DNA of 64,000 nucleotides from Tremella fuciformis (lineage: Eukaryota; Basidiomycota; Tremellomycetes; Tremellales; Tremellaceae): assembly GCA_032768795.1 (NCBI GenBank), contig CP136493.1, positions 620,001-684,000 on the forward strand. The letters run 5' to 3'. Below the pieces are notes generated by a model. It was not told where the DNA came from and made no database searches. It saw only the letters and a program-made list of their open reading frames with translations. Made by a program: the position numbers and the translations under genes. The first letter of the stretch is position 1. Every line of letters starts with the position of its first letter. This document shows, piece after piece, positions 1-10,884 of this stretch.

Positions 1-770
1 AAGCCCGGATACGAGAGTGCCTGTCGTCAACCTGAGGGTTGGCGCCAGAGATCAATCAGACCTACGTTGTAGACGGTACTGGTGATGGCACTGCGGGCAC
101 TCCATGAACGCTTTCTACACCGTCAGCTCAGCCTTGGTTGCGAGGATGGCTCACGGCATTGGTGCCCGTACCACGCCACGCGTTGATGCATTGGACTACG
201 AGTCAGCCGGATCATGTCGCGTCGCCTTGAGCCTACCATGCACATACTGCCCGTCAGCTTCGTCTACCGCATGAGACCGCGACGCACGCGCATACTGCCC
301 GTGCACAGACACGGCGAGATTAGCCGTCCCATACTGTCCTCCTCTTCCGCGCCGAGAAAACAGATCCGGCACTGCCGATCGTCCGGCTCGTCCTCCTCCT
401 CTGGCGTGGCCGGACTGCCTATCTCGTCCGCCTCGGACACTGTGCGCAGCGGTGTGTCGTCGTCCCCGTCGCGGGCCAAGTCATCAATGCCAGGCTTGAG
501 CTCCGGCGATGGCGTCGGAGGTGGAATGTGGACCTGACTCGTGCTCCATGCATCGCTGTACGAGTCCTGGGGCTCGCTCGCCATGGCGTGTCGCATCGTT
601 CTCGACGGCCCTGCTTCGTGTGCGCGCGCGTCGACCGGCGTTGAGGGAAGCGACCGGTCCACCCAGTCTTCCTCGTCTTCGCTGGTCCCTCCGTATCCTC
701 GGCGGCGATATACCTCGCCGGGCGTCGTCAATAGCGGAGCGGGGCGCGACATCTCACTATACTCTCCCAA
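1..770 (-). CDS. RING-CH (RINGv) domain protein, 5' part; gene runs off the left edge
   Basis: Likely a RING-CH (MARCH-type) E3 ubiquitin ligase, a class usually anchored in membranes. The start is the ATG at 770. Proposed exons: 288-770, 237-246, 155-195, 66-114 and 1-20. All introns are GT-AG and the frame stays open. The N-terminal 130 residues are acidic, Ser/Pro-rich and probably disordered. The domain follows: CRIC, then CLC, then HVQC with INAWRGTGTN, then CPQC, giving the full C4HC3 set of ligands. The domain is complete only after splicing; the YVH segment comes from a 10-nt micro-exon. No membrane segment is visible before the edge. The Helitron 3' end lies 45 bp upstream of the ATG. 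Family assignment is firm; the specific orthologue is not determined. Confidence 0.8.
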
Positions 771-911
771 TCCAAGTCTGTTACTCCCAGTCGGCTGAAT
801 GTCGAGGTGACAACACTAGGTAAATCGGCGGTGGCGCGTCGCCGATGGGGCGTAGCTCTGACTCCGGAAAATTTTGGACTTTTCATCTCTCATCTGTACA
901 TCTACATCAGA

Positions 912-1447
912 ATGGCTTTCCAGTCAGCTTTGTTCAAAAAAGCACTCAGGCAGCACCAGAGAGAGCAAAAAAAGCGACATCCCAACCCTCATGATGAGCA
1001 CAAGCATTCCTGCTCTCAACAAAGCCGCCCACAGCCAGTCAGACACTCTCCCTATCACCCACCCCAGCAACAATCCTACCTGCCTCCTGGGTCAGGCAAA
1101 GTCAATGGAGAGAAGAAGCCATGGGTGCCCAAAAGACCTGTTGTGAAGTCCTTGTGAGTCAGGCTCTCTCTTGGCATGACACAAAGCTGACTTGTAGCTT
1201 CAATGGTCCAGTCACCAATCCCCAGACCTTCAGATTGCCCTTGTGGAAAAGTAGGATGCTGGATTGGCTGAGGAAGATGAGAACACTCAGAGGAGGAGAA
1301 AGCCCACCTGGAACTCCTCTCTTCACTCCTCCCCCCACCCCTGAGCCTCCTACCTGGTCAGATCCCCCAACTCCTGCTGCTGATGATCCTGTGTGGGATG
1401 ATTACAGACAGGAGATGGAGGCAGATAGAGGTAGTGTTAGTAGCTAG
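912..1447 (+). CDS. Unidentified two-exon gene inside the Helitron, 163 aa
   Basis: Exons 912-1153 and 1198-1447 are joined across a 44-nt GTGAGT...TTGTAG intron with a GCTGACTT branch site; the frame is open throughout. The N-terminal half is very basic and Gln/His-rich, with KKR and KRP clusters. The C-terminal half is Pro/Thr-rich (PGTPLFTPPPTPEPP) with an acidic end. No known domain is recognised. The gene lies between the Helitron 3' end and the stop of the RepHel gene, transcribed towards it. Its base composition is more A/T-rich than the core genes. It may be an accessory Helitron gene or captured passenger DNA; an expressed product is not proven. Confidence 0.5.
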
Positions 1448-1578
1448 AGAGAGCACAATGACATGCATACACCCCATGAACTTGAGATTCAGCTGATGCA
1501 TCAAACACTCAGAGTCATGCTTGATCAACTTTTATTCAGTCTACCTATGCATTGTCATTCATCTTTTTCTCTATACAT

Positions 1579-4500
1579 TTATTCTGTCATCTGAAGCATC
1601 TGACGTCTAGACGCATCCCTTGCTGCCAATACACGTCCTGATACTCCCCCCCTTCTACTCTCTGTGTTCAAGCTGTTCAATCTTGCCCAATCAAAGCCTG
1701 GCTTGAAAGCAAGGCCCTCCAGAGATCTTGCTCTTGAGATTGCCACAAATGTCAATCCCGTTGAGAAGTCGGCTGAACCAAGATCAATCACTGCCTTGTC
1801 CAGCGTCATACCCTGTGATTTGTGTATGGTGATAGCAAATGCAAGCTGCAGTGGCAGCTGGCGTCGAGAGCACCGCTGCCCGTTTGTTGTCTCCCATCTG
1901 GCTGTATGGGGCACAATGGGAACCAGTGGTATGTTGTCTGTGGTGTGCCAGGGTGTTGGTCCAGTGTAGGATGGGAAGGCGACCATGACCACAGAAGGAA
2001 CAGATTGATGAGGAGGCTCAGATGGTGAGAGCCCAATCTGATATACTGTGCCCCTGGTGCCATTGACCAATCCCTGCTCGATCCAGAGGTTGCGAGAAAG
2101 CATGACTTGAGCACCAATCATGAGGAAGACAGCAGGAGCAAGCCCCTGTGCCTGTTCCTCTGAAGCCTGGGCTGCTCCTACCCCTGTGTGCTGAGCCAGA
2201 GAGCGCAGTACAGGCTGTCCAGAGCGAGCCAAAGTGTGTAGGTTGATCTCGGAGACACTCTGCTTTGTTGCACAAAGACATACAGCATCTTGAAAGGCCT
2301 GCTGAGATGCCGGGGAAAGGTTCCCCCAGAAGCGAGAGGACAGAAGGGTGTAGTCCTCCTGTTGAGGTGTCCCGGTGTGCAGGCGAGCAAGGGTTGCTTT
2401 GAAGGCAGTGGTGGTAGGGTCGGAGCCTTCCTGCCTCATAACAGCATCAAGCTGAACGCTCTCAGTGAAAGCAAGGTAGATATCTCGGCCAATGTTGCTG
2501 AGCCTGCCTAGATAGGAGGTTTTTGTCGAGCGTGCAGTGTTGTACAGTGGAGTGTCTCCCACAGGGGGCAGTTGACCAAAGTCGCCAATGAGCAGGACAG
2601 ACAGACCGGCAAAGGGCAAGTACGCTGTCGACGGAAAGATTTGACCAAGAGCAAGGTTGATTCTCCCCAAGGCCGCCCTTCCAACCATGCTTTTCTCATC
2701 AATGATGAGGTATCGTGTCCCATGCCACTCTTCCTGGAGGCTGGCAAGCTTTCCCTCTCCAAGCTTGTCATGACTTTCCTCTATTGAGCCTCCAAGACCA
2801 AGGGCAGCATGGTATGTTGAACCAGCAATGTTGAATGCCGCCACACCCGTGGGGGCAAGCCGGCGGACAATGGGATTTGTGCTGAAGTCGAGATTGTTGT
2901 GCTGCCCAGATTGGAGCCCTTGAAGAGCTTGGGATATGGCGTCAATGAGGAAGGATTTGCCTGTTCCTGCTGTCCCATCGATGTTGAGGAGTATTTGAGG
3001 GACTGACTCTCCAGAGAGCAGACGGTTGGCATGGCGCAAGACCTTGTCAAAGATGAGGCGCTGTGTGGTGTTGAGTAGTTGGGGATCGACAGTGTTGCGA
3101 GCTACAGAAGGCTGAGACTGCTTGGTCAGCTCACAGTATGCAGTGGATTGTAGGCCACTGCTCACCTTCTTGCGTTCGGTTTCTAAGTAGCTTGCCCTCT
3201 CTCCTATACCATCTGATCCCCACTCCCTCCCCACTGCTTCCCAATCGTGGGAAGTATCAATATCACGTGCTCCAAGCAGTGGCCCATTCCACCCATCTTC
3301 ATCAAACTGAGGGCCCATTCCAGCCAGAACTTGCCAGTCATCAAGCTCGTGGTCATTGACTTCTTCACCCTCAGAAAACTCTGAGTCACTGTCGTTTTCA
3401 TTGTCACCCTGTTGTTGACGGATGGGTCGCTTGGGCAATGTGTCTTGGTGCCCCTCTGGGTGGTCCTCAGTACAGCGAGAAAAAGCTTCTGTCCAGGATT
3501 CGTCATCAAGCTTGAGCTCTGAAGGGTGTCGATGAGGATGGTGGAGTAGTAACTTTGCCCGGCACCAGTTTTGGTGATCCTCAGACTGAGGGTCTGATGG
3601 ATAATACAGCGGCCAGAGAATGATGATCTTTGGGTGCTTCCTTCGAGTGGCGTTGCGACCTTGTTTCCGGTAGAATTGAAACCATTCGTACAGGCTGATG
3701 CCCTCATGCTCTGGCTGGCGTGCCAAGTAGGCATCGTGCCAGTCTTGCTCCTCCACACCTTGGTCCAGTCCCTCATCTTCCTGCCTCTGCCTCAGGCGTC
3801 TCTGTCTCTTTTCCAGTATGCAGAGTGTGCCAAACTCTCGTGATGCAGACATCATATGTCGACCAAAGAGCTGATGACAGACTTCCTGAGCACTGTAATC
3901 CCTCTCGGTGACAATGCGGCTGAGCATCTTCTGGAAGACAATTCGTGAAGATGTTTCTTGCTCCAGGCGGGTTGAGATAGCCTGCATTATCTCGCCAAAG
4001 TTGTTGGATGGTTTTTCGCATTTTGAAGCATACTTGGAGATGTAGGAGGCAACTGCACGGGGATCTGTGCATGGACTGATGTCGGAGTTGGCTCGCCATC
4101 CCAGTGCAGTGACTGCATTGTAACTGTTGAGGTGGGTGTCGTTGCGTGGTGTGATGAGTTGCTTGTTTCTGTTGGGATTGACAACCAGTCGGAGTTCTGT
4201 CTCCAGCTCCTTGGGGAACTTGAAGCGACAGACAAGCGGACTGTTGGGAGGAGATCCTTTTGGGCGGCGAAGACAATAGGCAGTGCACCTCGTGTGCCTC
4301 TGGACACGGTTGAGCATCTGTGCCAGATCTTTGAAGCGAAAGATGATTTCGTCGCTACTGTGGGCAGAGGGGTGCTTTGGATGAGGCGGAATGTCCTCTC
4401 CAGGATTGATGGTTGACACTCTGGTGGACCAGAAGTCAAGGAATTCCTGGACACTGTCCGGATTGTTGATATCAAGGGTGTCTGGGGATGGCGCCCCCTT

Positions 4501-7000
4501 GAGCCAAACCAGTCCATGGACATGGCTGGAGCCTCGATTTTGCCATTCAAAGCGATACCACCAGTCCTCTATTCCAAGCAGGGGTTTGAGGACCTTGGCC
4601 AAGAACAGCTCAAATCTTCGATAGAACCAGCAAGCTGCAATTGCTGGGTTCTCATTGACGTTCTTGGCATTGATGCGTTGTCGATCAGGTTCGCTCATAG
4701 TTGGTAGCGCTTGGTCCGGCATGTGGACGTGGAGATCTGGCCACTGAAGATCCGCAGCTGAGAATGTGATGAAAGCATGTGGAGTGCCCAGTTGACGGAT
4801 CATTGCAGCAAGATTGCGACTCTGCTGTGCCCAGTAGGGTGGTGTTCCGGTTAAGGTGGCTGCTGATCGTCGCACTCGAGATGCCAGCTGCTTGGCTGGG
4901 TCGGACACCATGGCAGCAATGTCTGCAGCAGAGAGGGCTCGGTCCTCTTCATTCCGGCTGACATAGAAGCAGGAGAGCCGTTTTGCTCGCCACCTCATGA
5001 TGCAGTTGAAGGCATAATAGCTGACTGTCAGCTTGGCTTAATGCTGAGAGATGCACTCACCGGAATCGAGGGTGTTTTGCAAACCTTCCATCCTGATAGT
5101 AGAGCAGGTGACGGAAGTAGTCTGAATCACGTATTGTGGTAGGCCGTTGTTGATGCAGATCCCCCTGGCCGGTGGGGAAGAGGAAGGGGAAGGCCTTGGT
5201 GAGGAATGGGTTGCTGATGTCGTGCTCATTGATTGGAGTGGAATGCAGCACAGGTCCAGTGAGGAGCAGGGGTGCTGGTGGTCCTCCATCCACCACCTGT
5301 TCCAGTGCTTCCCGGATCTCCTCCACAATATTGTTGCCTTCTCCAAGGTTTGGTATAGCCAGCTCTGGCAAGCTTGTCTCCTCTGCTGACTCCTGCTCAA
5401 CTGGCCCAGTGTCAGGCTCAGGTGCGCTGTACTGCACCTCCTCCAAGTTGACAGACCGCAGCTGATGGAAGACAGAACCGTTTTCAGGAAGGGAATTGAT
5501 TGCTTCCCAGTTGATCTCGACATTCTGAAAGGCTGGATGGAAGTGTTGTAGTGCTTGCAGGTTTGCGAGAATGCGTGACCGCTGGACTTGGAACTCTGGT
5601 CGGCGTGCAAAATCCTCTGAGGGATTGGCAGCGTTGGCGGGGGCTTGGGCATTTGTCGGCTTGATGATGAGAACATCAAGGTCGGTGACGGTGAGGGGAA
5701 GTCGAGAGAGGAATCTGCCACTGTCATGGGCATAGAGACAGGTGTGGCCTCCGTATTTGGTTTGTCCACCACCAACGCGCCATGTTTGAAGCAGCACATG
5801 GTAGGGAGAGAGGAGCATCTCTTCCACCTGTGAGGGCAAGTCAGGGACTGCTCTGCCAGCTGCACGGCACAGTTCCTGCAGAGAAGGACCTGTGAAGTCA
5901 GTCATGAGAAGCACATACAATCCTGGACACTGACCTGGATCCATACAGTTGGCAGATGTCCATTTCTCCCCATCAATTTGACAACGTGAACATTTACCCT
6001 GTTGGACCTTGAGTCCAAACCATTTCTCATTGCAGTTCTCGCAAGTCTCCATCGTCTCAGCTGCCATTGCTGAGTGGAAGTCCCCAATACACCCAATGGC
6101 AGCTTCAGAGAGGCAGATGTCGTCAAGATCGTTGGGTGTTGCAGGAATGGGCAGGAAGGCATTGCCCAGCATGTCGACTGAGAGGGATGACTGAGTTGAC
6201 TGTTGTCGACGATGATAGGCTGCTCTGGAGGATTCGCGACAGGTGCTGCAAGTCTTGAAGCGGCGAGAGGCTGTCCCTGCTTGGAGAAACTCGGAATGTT
6301 CTTTCCAGGTCTTGCACTTGAAGCAGCGTGACTGTCCAGCATGGCGATCCAGGCGTGGTGGTGGGGCTGGTGGCTGTTCTGTGACTCGGTGTGCAGCACC
6401 TTGAGGCGGGCTGGGCGGAGTGGCGTAGGGCAGTTGAGGTGCACGTCTGGTTCGTGTGGGGCGGCCAAGCTCTACAGGATGTAGATCCTGGTTGCGACGT
6501 GGTGTTGGTGAGGTGACCTCATGGCGCGGGCGTGGAAGACCTCTCTGTGTACCAGGCGTAGGCTGAGAGCCTGGGGTGACTGGTGGCAATGGCCGGGTTG
6601 TGCGAGTGGGTGTGCCTGGCGCTGATTGGGAGTGATGCTGCTCCAAGCAAGATTGGCATGTGTTGCGTGGGCGACCTCGATTGTCTCGAAATCGAGGAGT
6701 GGCAAAGGTGAAGCCACATTTGATGCACTCAGCATGACCATGCCGTGACCGGGGTGTTGCAAGTGGGACTGGCGGTTGTTTGCGACAGAAGGAGCATGTT
6801 TTGAAGAAGTCGCTGCTGCCCCGCCCTGAAGAAGCCTTCCGAAAGTGATCACCATTGAGAGTTGTGTGCTGACCCAAACAGCGTTGGCCTCGAGAGCAGT
6901 GCATTGCTGCAATATCTGGGACTTTCTGCATCAGTATGTGCATGCATCGCTTGAAGGCAAAGCTCACATTGATGTTATGGACAAGCCAACACTTGATCAT
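1579..7000 (-). CDS. Helitron RepHel transposase (HUH nuclease plus PIF1-type helicase)
   Basis: Exons 5061-7000 and 1579-5020 are joined across a 40-nt GTGAGT...GTCAG intron, giving HPRFR-YYAFNC and about 1793 aa (1761 aa if the in-frame ATG at 6904 is used). The N-terminal third has several CxxC pairs (CSFC, CIKC/CQSC, CFKC/CSTC, CENC/CSRC), probably zinc fingers. The Rep nuclease shows HVHG (about residue 812) as the metal-binding HUH and YISKY (about 972) with the two candidate catalytic tyrosines. The helicase has Walker A GTAGTGKS (about 1325), Walker B LIIDEKS, motif [11 protein letters not shown] and C-terminal [12 protein letters not shown]. It would nick and unwind DNA for rolling-circle transposition. 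There is no internal stop, so it may be functional; it could mobilise the two 0.68-kb relatives. Confidence 0.92.
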
Positions 7001-7365
7001 GCATCAACTTGCAAGAAGTTCAGCTGTACTCATCAGCCCATGCATGCATGACAGAAGAATGGGCGACTTACAGTGGGTCCAAAGTTAGGCATGCAATAGG
7101 AAGTGAGAAGATTAGGTGTGCAAGGCAAGCCAGGCAGCCTGAAATCTCTAAGTGCTCCGGAATTTCTTTATTTGATCCCCCCACATAAACAGTCAAACTG
7201 CCAGGGCTTCGCCAGATTTGAGTAGAGAGGGGGATGAGGATGAAAATTCAAAGTCCCCTCCACCCTTATACCCAGCCTGCCGGAAAATTTTTATTTGGCC
7301 CCCCCACTTACCGTTTTCGTTCCAGGGACACCCGCAGAATTCAGCACCGTAAGAGCTACGCTGAC

Positions 7366-8047
7366 TAGGTAGATCGTGCAGGAAAGTGCGCGATAGGGCG
7401 TAGCTCGTTATTTCAATTCTTTTTTAGCTCTGAATTTCTAATCAGGTATTCAAGTTATTGGTTCTCAGGCAATTTGGAAAACCTAATGCAATTCCTTGTT
7501 CTTTGGTTCCGTTAGACATGGGGGGGTGGGACACCCCCCCAAGACCCCCCCTTGCGCCTAGCGGCGCAGCCATCGCAGCCCTTACGGGTCAAGCATCCGG
7601 CAAAGCCGGATGTACTGTAGAACATTGATTAGTTGCAAGCTAAAGCACTTCATCAAGAGATGCGCAAGTGCTTGTTGGGCATGCTAGGCTGATCAGATGA
7701 TCATAGGCATGCCAAGCTGGTCACAGGGGCTATGTCACAGCTGCCACCTGGCAAGCCTATTGCAGTCTTGTCAGACTTGCGCTATTGTAACCATTTTGGT
7801 GCAATGATAGGGCAGGGTATGGCAGTAGCTATGTAGGCGATTGGTTCTGCTACAGAGATCATTCCATGCATCAGCCTCATGCATAGATCTTTATTCTCTG
7901 ATGAAAGGCAATTTGGCAAGGACACAATGCATATTAGGATTGTGCTGATGAAATCAGAATGGCCGGAATTTTCTTATTTAATTCCCCCATTTACCGTTTT
8001 CGTTCCAGGGACACCCGCAGAAATTCGCCCCGTAAGAGCTACGCTGA
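7366..8047 (-). mobile_element. Non-autonomous Helitron, 682 bp (element A, copy 1)
   Basis: On the minus strand it starts TCAGCGTAGCTC at 8047 and ends CTAG at 7369-7366, directly followed by the TCAGCG start of element B. The base before its 5' end is A. A 3' hairpin with stem TCGCGCA/TGCACGA (one mismatch) lies a few bases inside CTAG. Its first 85 bp closely match element B; the interior is unrelated and non-coding. It holds a G/C tract on both strands (7520-7548), the hairpin-prone ATCCGGC/GCCGGAT (about 7596-7612) and AT-rich flanks. A near-identical copy lies at 38887-39569 in the opposite orientation. Movement must depend on RepHel supplied in trans, plausibly from element B. Confidence 0.85.
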
Positions 8048-8211
8048 TGAACGGTGAATGCCAAGGTGGACCGTCGGCTGGTCCAAGTGGCCGAGGCCGA
8101 ACTTAGGCGGGCATGCACGGAGTTGGCTCGGATCTCCGTTGGCTTCCCATCTCCCAACTATGACACCAACCGGCGGCTCCTTTCTCCATCCTCTCTCGCA
8201 TTTTGCACGAC

Positions 8212-8932
8212 ATGGTCAGTTGACAGGTGACGTAGAGGCATAGGGGAGGGCTGATTGTAGGCTGCCAACTCGCAAGGGATCCAGACGCTCCTCGAGGCGG
8301 AGAAGGAGGCCGCCAAGGTGGTGCAGAAGGCCCGGCAGTGTGAGTGACCATTCTCGCCGGAGCAGCTTGGCGCCTGCCGCCCCCCCCCCCCCTCCCTTCT
8401 CCCTGGACAGAGCTTCGAGAGAGCTCGGACGAAGATCAGATATTCGGGCAGTGTACTCTGGGAATCGATGTACGCAGACGCGTACACGGGGAGGTGACTT
8501 GGCACGGATGACTGACCCCAGACCGTGTGCAAAAGCTCAAAGACGCCCGGACAGAAGCCGCCAAGGAGATCGAAGAGTACAAGGCAAAGAAGGACGCAGA
8601 GTTCAAGAAGTTCGAGTCAGACGTGAGTCTACAGCTCCATCGTCGAAGCCTCGGTTGGGCGTGGCCGTCCAAACTCCTATATTCGGGACTAGTACAATCG
8701 GCCCGCCTTCCCCCCTCCCCCGTTCGACTCTACCTTCCCGGCAGCTGACCCGCAGCACACATCCTCCACCTCCTCATCCCAATCCACCATCGACTCGACC
8801 ACCAAAGACCAGCTCGTCCAGCTCGACGCCGCCGTCCAGAAGAACAGAGACGAGGTGACCAAGAAGATCGTCGACCGGGTCTTGAAGTGCGAGCCGCATC
8901 TCCATCCGAACCTCAAGAAGGTCGAGGCGTAG
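8212..8932 (+). CDS. VMA10: V-type H+-ATPase subunit G
   Basis: Peripheral-stalk subunit of the vacuolar proton pump, 119 aa. Exons: 8212-8214, 8261-8339, 8522-8622 and 8756-8932. The first coding exon is just the ATG; the rest begins AANSQGIQTLLEAEKEAAK. The family core (KVVQKARQYRVQKLKDARTE) forms across the second intron, and the N-terminal half is a long charged helix typical of subunit G. It ends LKCEPHLHPNLKKVEA. Length fits the family (about 114-118 aa). Introns have GTCAGT or GTGAGT donors; the second is unusually long here (182 nt). The Helitron pair ends 164 bp upstream of the ATG, so the promoter has been interrupted or shortened. Confidence 0.92.
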
Positions 8933-9525
8933 TCGGATGGTCGATAGACGGTAGACCTGTAGCATGGTTTGTATGAACTGAGAACCGTTGAGATTCGACG
9001 AGTGATGCGTCGGATGAGCAATCGGACGCTGTCTGACAGTAGGCCGAATGTTTTGGCCGCAGTTTACCAGCAGGCTCAAGGCTATTCTGCTGAAGGACTC
9101 GACATATCACTCAATGTCCAGTAGATTTGAAGGGGACACGGCGCTTGGTTAAGTACTACTGACATGGCCGACAATTCGCACCAAGACTCCCGCAGAGCCA
9201 AGATCGCATTTCCAAGGTATCCTGCGAAACGCGTCCTTCACGGACACTCCCAAACCTGCTGGCTACCAACGGATAAGACGACTAACGCGAGTCTATGCGT
9301 ATTTGACTCGTTTCGCATCAAACTCGCTCGCTGAAACGGCAAACGCCGACGGCTCTCTCTCAGGACAATTCAGAGCTAATTCATACAGAAAAAGTCACAT
9401 AGAGCTGATCCCGAAATGGTCATTGGATGACACCAAGCGTGGGCGCATGATTTGTCGACATGCGACTGAGCCAGAACCGATTATTGCTGACCGACAGCTG
9501 CGTCTTGGGAGGCCAAATTGCAAAT
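8933..9525. other. Intergenic, no supported gene
   Basis: This is the 3' flank of VMA10. An ATG at 9163 opens a short frame into a GTATCC site, but no continuation with coding character was found. No repeat boundary was recognised here; the transition to the transposon island begins at about 9.5 kb. Confidence 0.4.
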
Positions 9526-10134
9526 CTAGCTTTTGGCTCTGTTCAACCGCAGACTTCGCCAAATTCTGGATGGATAGTGACTGCGCGAGGGCGAGCGCCG
9601 AGCAGTATCTGCGCCCGGGCGATCCTCCCGTGTCTTGGTGGCATCAGGCGTCTTCTCCTGCGGTGTCTCGAAGTAGAACGGCTTTGGCACCGCGCAAGCC
9701 TGCCCTTGAAATCGAGAACTGATCGTGCCATCTTCAGACACCTCCTCTTCATATGTCGTGCAATTTGCGCTGTCCGTCATGATGAATTTTCGCTGTGGTA
9801 CATCTTCCACAGTGAATCTCCCACAGTCGTACTCACAGCGGACTGTGGTAGGCTGTTCCCCCTTGGGTCCGAAGGTCGCTGTCTGATTGATCCCCAGCGA
9901 GGTCCTGCACGGCTTCTGGGGATCGTACGAGTATATCTTCTCAAACGGCATAGTCCCAAACAACTGAGAAACCGGCTGACCTTGGTACTCCTTGGCCTTG
10001 TCAGCAATGCCTTTGAGCGTCAAAGCCGAATCACCCAACGAGGCCAGGAATGCGTCTGTGCTGTCTGCCGGGCTCCCGTAAGTTTGAGGGTTTGCTTCAC
10101 CCCCCTGAGGGTTCTCTGTGGTGTTGCTCATTGG
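9526..10134 (-). CDS. Unidentified protein, 202 aa
   Basis: Single open frame from the ATG at 10134 (MSNTTENPQGG); an in-frame extension to 10350 looks less coding-like. It is hydrophilic, without signal peptide or membrane segment. The middle has four cysteines (CRTSLG, CEYDCGRF, CTTYEEE) that could make disulfides or bind metal. The C-terminus becomes Arg/Ser-rich (RRSPSRSHYPS), so the true end may be an unseen splice earlier. It lies at the edge of the transposon island, with lower GC than the core genes. Family not recognised; it could be host or transposon-borne. Confidence 0.35.
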   Translation of the reverse strand, partial: PMSNTTENPQGGEANPQTYGSPADSTDAFLASLGDSALTLKGIADKAKEYQGQPVSQLFGTMPFEKIYSYDPQKPCRTSLGINQTATFGPKGEQPTTVRCEYDCGRFTVEDVPQRKFIMTDSANCTTYEEEVSEDGTISSRFQGQACAVPKPFYFETPQEKTPDATKTREDRPGADTARRSPSRSHYPSRIWRSLRLNRAKS

Positions 10135-10518
10135 ATGACTGTGGTGTAAGACAACAGCAGTTGCTTCTTGCAATGCAAAAATCCTCCTCAGGTCTTCCAT
10201 ACACAAAATATATGTATGGGCCTGCTGGCCAGTGTCCATTGACTCACAGCACAATGCTGTCTGCAATGAGCCAGATTTCCAAGACTGCCTAGTGGACCGG
10301 GAGATTGTTGGCAATGGCATCAATGGATGGCAAGAAGGATACATATTCACTTTGATGTATCATGGGCAATTTTGAGCAAAAGCCAAATCTTACTTGATTT
10401 GTGAGAGTGCTTGGAAAACCCTTTCTTGCCAATATTTGACAATTTGACTGCCTTGCTTGGTCTTTCTGCATTATTGGGGATCAAATTGTGTGAGCACTTG
10501 ATCATGACAGAAGGGAAG

Positions 10519-10878
10519 TGTCACGGGGCCAGGCCGGTCGTTGACTGATAGGCCCTCTCACACTTGCTCTCTGTCGATCTGTCTCTGTCCTCCACGAGAA
10601 GGTGTGTCCTACAGCCTCTCGTGCGTCAACAACTTGGCTGCGCCGTTACTTTCTATCCATGGGACTCAATACCACGGTGCTAAGGACGGTCTACGGGTGA
10701 GGACTTGTATATATATCACCCGTGCCCTTCTCTGCACCGCCTCGGGCTTTCTCCTTCAACACCATCGTCGAGGCTACTCGAGGATCGACGATAGGCTCAC
10801 GTATCTGACAGGCGTGCTGGGCTGGAACGAGACTCGTAGGCGTGCGTTGGTGATCATGGAGGCGTGGCCGACGTGACA
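10519..10878 (+). mobile_element. Solo LTR, family Y, 360 bp
   Basis: Ends are TGTCACGGGGCC and GGCCGACGTGACA, flanked by perfect 5-bp duplications GGAAG (10514-10518 and 10879-10883). A TATATATATC stretch near 10708 suggests plus orientation. No internal region is present, so this is a product of LTR-LTR recombination. Confidence 0.85.
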
Positions 10879-10884
10879 GGAAGA

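Larger units (their letters stand above)
816..7365 (-). mobile_element. Autonomous Helitron, 6550 bp (element B)
   Basis: Read on the minus strand the element starts TCAGCGTAGCTC at 7365 and ends CTAG at 819-816, matching the Helitron TC...CTRR rule. A hairpin with stem ATCGGCG/CGCCGAT lies just inside the 3' end (about 824-846). The subterminal 9-mers GCGTAGCTC (5') and GAGCTACGC (3') are inverted copies of each other. The base beyond the 3' end is T. After removing the adjacent element A, the base before the 5' end is A, so B sits in an A|T dinucleotide as expected. It encodes one RepHel protein and carries an opposite-strand two-exon gene near its 3' end. The right-hand stretch 7001-7365 is non-coding 5' sequence; about 85 bp of it closely matches the small elements at 7366-8047 and 38887-39569. 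Confidence 0.88.

Noticed and set aside
1..770. Naming the RING-CH gene as Doa10/SSM4, the partner of Ubc6
   Set aside because: In Doa10 the RING-CH domain sits at the extreme N-terminus; here about 130 residues precede it, and the membrane part is outside the window. The shared window with UBC6 is not evidence of partnership.
9163..9310. Possible plus-strand gene starting MADNSHQDSRRAK
   Set aside because: Short, no recognisable domain, and no supported following exon.
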